Below are positions 36,501 through 48,500 of a stretch of 64,000 bases of DNA, one piece after another. The notes below the pieces were generated by a model. That model saw only the letters and a program-made list of their open reading frames with translations. It searched no databases and was not told the DNA's origin. The position numbers and the translations under genes were made by a program. The stretch comes from Fasciola hepatica (taxonomy: Eukaryota > Platyhelminthes > Trematoda > Plagiorchiida > Fasciolidae): NCBI GenBank assembly GCA_948099385.1, contig CANUEZ040000028.1, positions 2,976,001 to 3,040,000 of the forward strand, read 5' to 3'. How positions within the stretch are numbered: position 1 is the stretch's first letter; each line of letters starts with the position of its first letter.

Positions 36501-39500
36501 GGGAATGCTTGTTCTCGATTCGGATGTTCTGGAGAATATAATTAAAAAGTATTTTCCTTACGTGTTGGAGAACAATTTCCCTCCACCGTGGCGGAATGCG
36601 CTTTTCCAAATGATTTCACACGTTACTTAACTTTGCCAAGAACTTAATCCGATTTGGTTGGGGGTGTTGGTGTACTCATTTCCACCGGTATCCTCTGTGC
36701 ACTGGTTGGTGGAACGAGCGCATTGGCGGCTGCCAAATATGATCGTTATCAAAAGCCTGATCAAACTTTTCGTTGGATAACACATCGCGGGCCGTTTGGT
36801 TGGTGTGTCTTCTTCCGAATACTATTCATTGTTTTTTTCCTGCAAACACAACAATAGCAATCTCAACTGAACCTTACTTGGTCTTCTTAGTGGGCAGTCC
36901 TATTACCACAGTGCCACCACTGTATGGGAACAGTTTATCTTCGCTCTGCCCTTGAACTCACCGAGTTTCGTCGTAAACGGCTAATCGTTAACAACCGGAT
37001 AAATTTCTTACTTACCAGTGTGAATGAAAATATCCACTGGTCATTTAGTGAATCCAGCAGCAACGTTGCATGACTTCTCACTAAACCATGGAGATTTTCA
37101 TCATCCAAGTCTGATATTTACGCATGGGTTCTTCCTCTGAAACCCATTTCTTGCTAAGAATGCAGACGCCTTGATTCTTATCCACTATCAGTTTGACCAC
37201 AGTGTACGTAGGCATGACTGAGAACAACTGAAAAAGAAAATTGAAAGACTAATTATCATGAGCTCTACTGAGAATAGCACTGAAGATGAGGCTTTATCAA
37301 TAGACATATTTTAAATGTTATCTTTGATGCATAGGCAAATGAAGAGATAAAATGAAACAAAGTTTCAGTGTGTACAAGAGGCAAGATACGAAGTCTATTG
37401 TTCACAACAAGATAAACGCATTTGCATTCAGTGCAACTCTGGGGATAGTTGATGACAACTACAGAGATTTTTGAGAAAATAAATAGTGTGCAACACGGAA
37501 GGCATGGATGAATCAAAATAATTTTTTGCATAATGAAACCTGAAAAAAGTGGAAGCATGAGCCAAATTTGTTCAAAGAAACCGGATACGAATCTGGCTCA
37601 AGCCTCCATATCCTCTGATCTGGAAACTTGAAACTTGAGAACATCGAATTGACTATGGTCAATAGTTTATGCATAATCAATTAGAAGGTGCTACATGTAA
37701 AACAGGCGTGATAACCACTACACAACTGGATCGATCATAAGGGGTGATGTTTAGAAAAGTGGGGGGGGGGGAGGAGAAGCCCCTCGAAATATTAAATTCG
37801 TCTAAATTATTCCATAAAACAGTGCTCCAGAACACCGGGGCTTTGATTTCACTCAAGCGGTAGAAACTGTGAGACTTGTGAAACTATTGACCGTCACATA
37901 ATGTGTCCAGTCAAAACTTAACTTATAGTTTAACAAATGACTCAAGCATCTGCGGACCCAGTAACATTATTTCAAAACAATTGGTTTTCGCAGAAGCCAA
38001 CCACCAAACTTGGAGGAAGTGCTGACACTGGTCGAGCTACTTTTCACTCTCATGTCCCAGTTACCACCATATGTCACCAAGCAACCTCCAACTTGGTTTC
38101 GGAGATATTGCCCATCGGTCGCTCATGCGGTAGCCGAAATCCACAATTCAAAAGGAGAGCCACAATCACAGGCAAAGTTTGGCGTTTGTGTCTTGCAACA
38201 GTTGAGACGCCTAGATGAGCAAGTGGCATCAAAAATCCTTAATATGCTTTCGATTGACCAGGGTACGTGCGTAACTCTTCATCCATTGCACCAATTATTA
38301 CATTAACTGCTACCCACGTATACTGAAGTATAAGACACATTTTGCTTATACTACTGGATTCCTGATTTGCTAACGTTTTCATATGAGAATTTTTAGGTCC
38401 TCTTGTACGAAAGATAAACAATCCTGGTGAAACAAGACAATCATGTGCAAGCTGTAAGCTGAAAAAATAGCTGAAAGTCATCAACTGTTCTTTTCCGAGT
38501 TCTTCGAGATTTTCAACATAAACTAACTTGTTGAACGATTAGAATTCAACACCACTGGGTGGTCTTTTCAAGATTTATACTGAAAGTGTAATAACACATC
38601 ATCTCGATCGATTTTCCTGATGCACTCTTTGATAAATTCTAGTGAAAATTCGCTTACAAAACAGATTGTAAATAAATGGTATTCAGCCTCGAGGTTCTTC
38701 ATTACTGAGTTACCCTGAATGAAGTGTTCAGAAGGTTGTTGTGTTTGCTACCGATATATTTCGGACAGTTGCATCATTTTATTCAGTAGCAACAGTCTGT
38801 GCAATGAAATACAGAAATTGGGCCGTCTTGTGAGAAATAGTTGAACCGGTAGTTAGGACCAACACGGGCACTAAGACAGAGTTTTCAATAACAAGTGTAT
38901 GATGAAGGGTTTAGTTGGACATAGCCCTAACTTCCAAAACTAGGGACAAGACATAAAGGCAAACACTTTTGAGAGGAAAGCAGTGGTGAGAAAATTACGC
39001 ATTCCGGAAAACGTGGGTCAGCTTTTATAACGGCCAAATATCCTAGTGCTATAATTCTGGTCTGAAACTGGTCTCGGTTTTTACTATGAGGTAAAATCCA
39101 CGTGGGATTGTGGTTAACTGTTTAATATCATACAAACGGAAAAATTCGCTTGGATCAACATCGGTCGCCCTAACAGCGCCCATGACGCTTTATATCGGTC
39201 GAATTCCAGTTTTCACTACTGAAGCAGTACTCAGTAGGCAAAAGTCGTGTAGCTGCCGTGGATTGGGGGTTAATCTAGTGGGGTCCGCCCGATATCGGAA
39301 GATAAATGACAACACTATCGCCAAGAATGTCTTTCAAATGAATAATCAAGTGTGTCTACATGCCATTACTGTTTTGGTGGCTTATGGTGCTTCTGCACTG
39401 GTTTGCTTTTTCAATTCAAGCGGTTGCGAACTGCGTCGGACACGGGAGCCAACTGACGCGTCATATGGCAACTTATCTCTGTTGTATCCCATGATCGGTA

Positions 39501-42500
39501 AGGAAAAAGTAAACATGACTGTACGGACGGACGTGTGTTTACCAAAAGCATACAGTAAACGCGAATGCAAGCACGTCAGCCGAGCTGCAAGCAGGTAAGT
39601 AAGTAAATACTCGAGTCTGAGTCACATGCCAGCGAAAACGCAACCCAGGCGTATAATTGGATCAGACCACGCAAGGTCATAAGACACGCGGAAACGTGCC
39701 TGGTCACTACAGTCCGGAACGGAGCACAACTAACGCGAAGCCTGTATGCGTGTATGCGTAAGCCTGAGTACGTGCATGTGTCCAGGTGTGTGGGATACGG
39801 AGCAATGGTCTGCAGTGTGTGTGCTTGCGAGAGTGTCTGACTACACACGTGACTGATCATGCCGAACACAACTACCTCATCCGCAGTTAGAGTATATGGC
39901 AAACGTGGTCAAAAATATAATCAAATCCATCGGTTTTATCAGTAATCAACCAGCACATTTTTTACCTTGTGGAGTAGAGGAGTGATACTCCTGAATTTGT
40001 TTAATGGTCTGCAAGGACTTTGCTACCTTGGAGAAATAGTAATCAACAAAACATCAGGTAAACTGAACTTATGCGGTGATCTAGTGACTTATTTCTGGTT
40101 TCCAAGCGGAAATGACAGCTGGAAGCAAAGTAGTTTTGAGAACTCACGAGACAGAAACGCTCGCATGACTGGGACACGAACCACGTGCATCACGCCTCAG
40201 TCAGAAACTAAGCACACTCGTGATGGGTCACTCCATATGCGAGCATCGATCGTCCCGAAACTAGATCATGGTATGCGCCGGCGGCTTGATGACTCAGACT
40301 CTAGAGAGAAGCGTTGGCCAATCAGAACTTTACTTGCGTGAAGCAAATGCGAGCTCAGCGAACTGCATGCTAACGCATGGAGTTTAATTGGAACCGCTCG
40401 GTACACTTTAATCACGTTTGATTTCTACCGATAAATAAATACGGCTCATCATCAGAGGCGTGTTCCTACCTAGATCAGGGAAGCGGTTTTGAGAACGTAC
40501 CAAGTGTGGCATGGTACGCTGTTCTGTTTTGAACTTCATTTGAACCTTTCCGAAATAACATCAGCTTTATTAACATGTCACAAAAACAGAAAATCAAAAT
40601 GTTTAGCACTATAATGAGAAACCGCAGTTCACAAAACATGCTTGAAACAATTAACCATGCGCGGGATGCTTTGATTTGGGATACGAACCGACATATGGAC
40701 GCCGCAGAAATTAGCTTCTAACATTTATTTGTTTCGTTTGTCTACCAAACTGTATTTCGCTGCAAAATGTTGCTAATACTAGGAGATTAAATGTTTTTCA
40801 TGTGTATTATGCAGTGTTGCCGCTCAAGTTGCCGTTGAAAACTGTAAAGGCATTGTATAGTCATTTAATCCTTGCTAAGAATCATCAGTAGAGCCTATCC
40901 ACCGAACTTCACAGGGGACTCGAACCCCGGGTGAATACCTAACCAATGTGTTATCCTGGCTGATTCTCGATGGTTTATTAAACTCATATACCACATGATA
41001 TAGGACCCTTCCGACAATGACTCTGAATGTTGGCAGCGCATTTCCCGCACAGTGAGCGACTTCTGTGATGGACGGCTTCTCTATAGTGGCCTAAGTACAA
41101 CGGAAGCATTCCGTTTGGCTACTATGTGAGTGCTAGTAGTAAGAGATTAGATGATTTTTATTATGATTCGTCATGCAGCGCCGATGGTTACTAACGAGGA
41201 CAAAACAGCTGTACAGTACTTCCATGGTTTTCAATAGTGAGTTGAGCTGTAACACCAAAAAGTTAGCCATATCATGTAAAAAATGATAAAATGAAACCGC
41301 TTATGGATGAAATGGTGATGGTTGCAATGTGCTTGTGCTGTTCCATTTCATTTGCAGACAGCTCTCGATTGTATGAATGTAACAGAGAGCTTGACCAGTC
41401 TCCGAGTTTGAGACACGATGTGATTTGGTCCTCAGCAACACTCTTAGAGGCGGCGGTAAACAGGTGTATTGAGGTTTGCTGTGCGATAATATCATCTACT
41501 CAACTTCACTCAGTCTTTCACTAATTTGAACAAATAAACACGAATGCATGCAGTATAAACCGACATACTTTCAGGACCGCAGCCAGCAGTCTGTTAGTCA
41601 CTCAGCTCGATTGATAGCTCATTGTAGAAGCAGTCCACTTTTGCAGTGGTATCTCCAAGGATGGGTACACTGCCGAGTAACGCACCGTACTTCATCCGTC
41701 AATACAGATGCACATATATCGTTCTCGAAATAAGCCACACATGAACAAACTATAAGCATATCTTCGCAAAATCATCTGGGTCAACATCCGTTTAAGTACA
41801 TTATTTTTTTACGCATTTGGATCGAAAAAACTGGTTTGATCTACCGAAAATGGCGACAATATCAAGCAGCCGCGGCGATCACACTGGGTTCTTAAAAGTT
41901 TGGCAAACTCATTGGATTAAGCTTTAGAAGTCCTCACGTTTCCGCTGCAGGAGTATTTCTACGAGTTTGCATGAAAGCATGAAACAGAGTGGAATCTGTT
42001 GGAAAATGTCAGAATAATTATATTATCTGCTCATCAGTATGTGTCGTAATGATAGTAATTATGATCTTGCTCTTTGTTTTGGAATGTATGTCTCTTGTTA
42101 CAGTTCGTTTTCTCTCCCTTATTAGGATTAATCGAAGACAGGGGTTTTTACCTTGAATTTTTAAGCTAATGACAAAGTCTTTCAGGTATCCTTCTGTTGG
42201 TGAACTAATGAAATGGTTCTCACTTTATCTTTTAGGAATGGACAGACCACTTGATCCAGAACTGCAGGATGATACATGTGGAATTTTGGTTTACGAAATG
42301 GTGATTCCAATTCTACAACCATTGTTCGCAGGTAAGTGATCGTTGTGGTCTGTAAATAATCGGAATACTTACTAACAATTACTTGTGAGCAGAGTGTAGG
42401 ACTGATTATACTTTGCTTGACTGAATACCCTTCTGACTCCACCTTTCAAGGACAACAACAAATTCAACTCGGCAATTCGAATCAGCCTGGATGGGAGCGG

Positions 42501-45500
42501 GGTGGCGCAGTTGTAACATAAGCTCTCCGGGTGAAAATGCACAGATTCAAACCCTGGGTGCGACTGGGGATATGCACCACCAATGAGCTCTAGCAAGATC
42601 GAAATTCGAATCTTGTACTTCCGAGTGCTGGTTTGGTCGGATGACCTAAGGTTTGTGCATGAAAGGTGAATTCAGAAAAGCAGTCAGCCAAGCAAAACTA
42701 CTGATACCCTGGTAACTCCATACAAGAATGCACAGTGACAGCCCAACTTTTGTGATATCCGTCGGACGGAAGATTTAAAAAAACAAAGTGGAAATAATCT
42801 GTTGTATTCATTCGGTGAAAATCGAGCTGCACGAAGAACTATTTATCTGGAAACACAGTAATAGTTCCCATCCTGCCTTTTTCGGACAGATATACTGGAC
42901 ACTTTTGTAGTCGATTAATCGATGTAAGAAATAAGTTGAACATGATAGAATTGTGTTTATTAGACTGAGGTTCAGGCATAATAGTTAGCAACCTATATGC
43001 CTGCGCCTCTTAATCTGAAACCCATCACGGGGCTTCTGCTGGCTATTGATGTGACTGATATACCTCACTCCTATGTTCAGTTCGTTTCAGTGTGACAAAT
43101 CACCAACTCAGCCAAGTACTCGGTCCTCATGTGGTTCTTCGTTACTAATCTGAAGGTTAAATTTACTTGCTCTACCCAATAGTACAGTAGGACTTAGTAG
43201 TTATGGGCTTTACGGCATCAACTCCATCAGCACAATAATATGAAATTCGAAACATGATGTCTTGCTATTATCAAAAGGTATTCCTTAGGTGGAATTACAT
43301 TACTTTAGAGTAAACCCAATATACGCCAGATATCCGCGAGGGTCAAGAGCTTCAGTTGTCCTCAAATAATGGGTAGTATATGTTGAACATACGTACCGAA
43401 TATAAGTGAACATGAGAATTCACATCCAAAGACTTTCGTTTAGGAATTTTAGTTCGTCGTGGATTACTACTTCTTTGTAGTTCTTTTGTCATCTGATACG
43501 TGCTTGAGACAATTGAAATCATCTTTAATAATTTCACAAGAAAAAGGATTATGAACAGATAACTGCTTTCATCTGCATCAGGCTTCCTGCAACCTGATGC
43601 ACTTCTATTTGTTTGGGATCAGATAATGTTTTGTATGGTTGGATCCGCTCCGATCGCGCTTAGCATAGAATACCTGCTCAGTGCTATGCTCGCCATTCTG
43701 ATCTACTTGGCTTGGATACGTCACCCACAGGCAAATACTGAAACAAGCAACTTGGAGCAACCTCGTACCCCCGAGAATAACGAAGAAAATGAAGCAAATC
43801 CCACAACATCAGAAACGGAACACAGTAAATGTGAAGCAGGTTATTCAAACTCGACGCAGGAGACAACCATTTTAAACACACTTCGTCATGTTGGGAAGCA
43901 AATCAAAATAGAAGATATTCGTTTTATGGTACGTTATGGCTTTCGCGCTTACGTTCGTCTTGCTTTAGTTCAAGAACTACTTTTTCAGCGGATTTTATTG
44001 TTTACTATCCGATACGGAATCCACGGGAGATGAAATTGGTGATATATCTTCGCTATCACAACAGAGTACGTCGACATGAGAGACCAGTGCGATATATCTT
44101 TGTTGTTCAAACTTAAGTAACTTCAAACAGAAACTCCAATACTTTCCATCACACTACTTGTCATGAAAAGCCTTTCCGCAACCGGTCAGTTGGTATGTGA
44201 ACAAAAACCACATGAGGCAGCCTCAGTATACCATAACTCCCATGGGCTCTTGTGTAAAACTTCAGTTCTTCGGCACCAATTTGGTTACTTAGAGGGACAT
44301 TTCGACTGCTGTGAATTATTTTCGGGTTTTCGATATGACAAATTCGTATATTTTTCACTGGAGGAAAATACAATACGAGACAACTGTCGCAATGCTGCTT
44401 AAAGTACAGTTCCTCTAGGAAATGAAGATCTTTTTTCAAAAAATATTAAAAAATCCGTTTTAGCCTGCCTAGTTTACCAAGGCATTTGATCTTGTATACT
44501 TTCTCAAAAAGGAACACAAAAACTGGTAATGTTGTGAACTTTTAAGTAATAGTTTTGCAACATTGGTACAATGTATCTGGATGACATAACATAACTTCCT
44601 CGGAAGCAACCGACCGGTTTTGCGGTTGTTGCTACTCACCAGGTACGCGTACCCGGTATTCTTCTACCCAATCATCCCTTCCTTTGAGCATTCCAGAGTT
44701 GGTTAAGGGCCGTGATCTCACTTGAATAGTAATCAGTATCCACTTTTAGAATCACGAATTAATTTTTCCAAAGTGATTTCGTTGTATAACACGGGTAAAC
44801 TGCAGAACATGGATACATGGTAACAAGTTTGACTTTTAGATTTGAATCGTATGGTATATTATCTGGATGAAGGCTAGCTGTATTAACCGAGGAAATAACT
44901 TTGGAAGAATCACCCTGTGATTCTAAAAATGAACTCTTCGTCCATGCACGCTCCGTACGACTCGAATGAGATTACAGCTGTTTTCGGATTCTTTGGACGC
45001 AGGTCTGTCATCCTATTCTGCTTAAAGTGCTCGTCAATGGTAACTGGAAATCAGTGTACTCGAAAAATTTAACAGATCCCAATCTTTGTTCTGCCTATGT
45101 AGACTGCTGAGCACCCACATGTGAGTTGATAGATGCAGTTGATTTGGCGCAGAGAAGCAGCGGCTCTTTCACCGACGGTGTTGCTATCCGTGTGGTTGTG
45201 AAAATAATGACTGGATCGGCCGCGTGGTACATTTGACGACTGACTTAAAGCGCTTACTAGTTAGTTGATTGACTTCGTCACTTTTGGATTACAACTGTAG
45301 GAAAAGTTTTAATTTCTGAGCACTTAATGGTTTCATAGTACATGGTGTTTCTACAGCGTGCGTCCATAAACTTATATGTGGATGCTCAACCTTCTACATA
45401 AGCAGAACAAAGAGAAAATTGCCTCACCGAATAAATGAGCATATTCCAGGATGGCTCAAAAATCGATGACTTGTCAGTTCACAGTGATGACATCATCAAC

Positions 45501-48500
45501 AAAAACAAAAGCAATCAGATCATCAATTATGCAACGTTTGATTGAGCAAACACACTTTGTATTGGTGGTTGGCAGATTTTGATAATGTTTTGAGGTGATC
45601 CAATGCACTTAACTGGTGGAGTCCGGTTAGTACAAAGGGAAATCCTGCTGTAGGCAGTCAAATTACAAGCTAGTTCACTGTGGTGGATGCCATATGCTAC
45701 TGTAATTTGGGCGGGTATACAGTGATCCATATGCAGAAAGTCGAAGGCCCTCATGCGTGGCCTCGTAGCTCAGCTGGTAGGGCACTCGTGGGGCTGGAGC
45801 GAGGGTGGTGACCATGCGCGGGTTCGAATCCCGCCGAGGCCAGAGGCTTTTCACATTTGGATCACCTCCAAACATACTTTGTAAATCCAAGCAACTTGTT
45901 TATGGTTATATACGACGCCACAAATGCGAGATCGCTTAGATATGCTGAGGCCCCAGCCATTCTCAATTACAAACCCGAACTGTGCAAACAGCGGGAATGG
46001 CTTATCAATTTAGCCCTACCCTGATGACCTAACATTTAGAACCCCCACCCCCGTTTTTACTCGCTCCCATAACTTCTCATGCACTCCAATCTTGTCTCAG
46101 TTTCATTGGTTATTCCACTGACTTTATGAAAATAATATTGACTGCAGTATGTACGTGTACAGACGCAGCAAAACGCTTCAGGATACATCGTGCGAACCTA
46201 TGTTTCTCACCTCTCTGTTCAAAGGCAGAAATGAACAAAATGCTTGAACAGTGAACTCTTGGATATGAGGCATACTAGGCTTCCTGAGCAAGGCCTACAA
46301 GATCTACTTACTCATCAGTTGAACACTTTAGGTGTCGCGATCAAAGAGTTTCTTGTTTTCACACAGCATGGTTATCTACTTATTAATGCAATCGCTACTT
46401 TTTTCCCCGCTATTTTCTTATTTAATGATTTAAATCACATCCAATTACAGAAGGCTAGCAACCAGAACCATCGCATCTGGTACCCGGTTAAAGGTTGTTT
46501 GGGCTAGAAAGAACTATAATAATCATGCTGGTTAGTTCGATCTAAATGCTAAGATCTGTCGTTATCAATAGAATTCACTTCCACAAGCAGATGACACCAA
46601 CGCTTTAGTGCTGCCCTGGTTCTGCTAGCAGATATACTGGACCGAATTCTGTAGTTCACATCCGTGCTTAGGTTCGAATCCTGAGGCCAAAGATATTTAC
46701 CATTCTGTTCAATTTGAAACCTTGTCCATCCATTAAAACGAATTTCGTGGTCATAATTTGGTTCCGTCAGTGCTAACTAGCACCCACATTTGGGTATAAT
46801 TGTCTTAGCTGGGTGCTGTTTCCCTGGTGGGAAAATTGAATATGTGGGCGACGTAGTTCTTCTAAGTGAATATCCAGCTGAGCTGCAAGCTTTTCTAGGT
46901 CGCTTAAGGGACTGCATAGTAATATTCGGTGTACATTTTAAACCTTCAAAAAGCATGCTGCTGTAGTAGTACTGGGTTGGTCCAACGTTAAGCCCTTCAA
47001 TGTCTAGGCATACTGCAGACCAGATAGAAGAGTTCTGTTATCTGGGCAGCTGCATTGTATTCGGAGGTCGGATATCAGATGAGGTGTCTTTGGGTAAACA
47101 GAAGGCTCGTTTGGGGTTTGCCAACCCGAATCATCGGTGGCGTCAACATGACATTCGTTTATCCATCAAGGGTCGAGTGTACGCTACAGCAGGTCCATGC
47201 TTCTGTATGATTCAGAAGCGTGGTCTCTTCGGCTGGAGGATATACGGAGACTGTCGGTATTTTAACACCGATGTCTTCTTATGGCTGCGCGAGTATGTCG
47301 GGAACACCGTATAAGTAATTCTGAGGTTCGGGGAAGAGTCTTAGGTTTACGGACCAAATCGTTAGTTTAAACATTTAGGCTCACCAGGCTAAGATGGTTG
47401 GGACTTGTGCTACCCATGTCTCCTGACAGGATATCTCGACGCGCAATGGTCGCTGAGACGGGTATCGGTTGGAAGATGAGTAAGGGTGGTCAGTCCAAGA
47501 CATAGAAGAAAGTTATGAAAAGCCTAACTAATGAACTTGGTCATGTAGGGCATGTTAGACCCCCTGGTTGGGTCCAAGGGACCCTCCCACTCTATGGTTA
47601 GATGCATTGGACGATATGACTAGGTGTCGCAATCAGTGGCGCTCTTGTATCCAAAAAAGTTATTCATCTACTTGATACCAATATTCGCAGTTCTCTTATT
47701 TCTTTAATATTCTTTTCTTTTTCATAATTCCCTTTTGAGGTTGCCACTAGAAGATGAAAAACAATGCCACCACACCAGTGCATGGTAATGGTTGTCTGAA
47801 CCGAACTGTTTTATTTAAGCTTACACCTTGGATGACACAAATGTGTTGCAATAAGGACAAAAATGCCCCGTTTCTTCCTAAATTACCAGTTTTGTGCTAT
47901 CTAATAGCAGACTGGAAAATGTTTTCTTTGCTGAAACCACTAGGAGAAAACTACATGAATTGTCCCCCTATTTTGTTGTAGCCTATGATTCGTCTGAAAT
48001 CTCATTTTGTAAGGATACACGCATACTTCTAATGTGGCCATTCCACGGGGATCTTGTTGACACTTTCATTTGCCTCTGTTTAAGCTCGCCGACGACAATG
48101 AAACTGATCAATGTTAGTAAGAAAGTAAAAATAAAAATGGTGTGCGGTCAATTTTCAGTTGTTTCCAACAAGTTGAATAATGTTATTAAGTCTTATAGGT
48201 AAACCAGTCTTCACTGAAACTTTTCAACGTGCGATCAGTTCTTATTGATGACTTTCGCATCTGTCATATAATTGTTTACTGACTTTGATTGTCGACAGGA
48301 AAAATTTAAAATAATCTACTCATTTTATCTATTGTTCCTAGCACATTGGAAACAGTGGTTCTCTATGATTGATGAGCCCATGAAATCCGTCTTCGAGTCT
48401 CGTCAGAACCAGCGAATACTTCGTTTCTCAGAGCTTGAAAAGTAAACGATGTGAAAGATGAAAATTATTTCCACCATTGTTTAAATGCACTGTAACTTCA

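Noticed and set aside
45759..45842. Functional tRNA gene
   Set aside because: Acceptor and T stems are perfect, but the anticodon arm does not give a seven-base loop and the unit is part of a dispersed repeat with a second decayed copy.
45675..45890. Minus-strand protein containing RRDSNPR
   Set aside because: It is the antisense translation of the tRNA-like repeat, a common annotation artefact.
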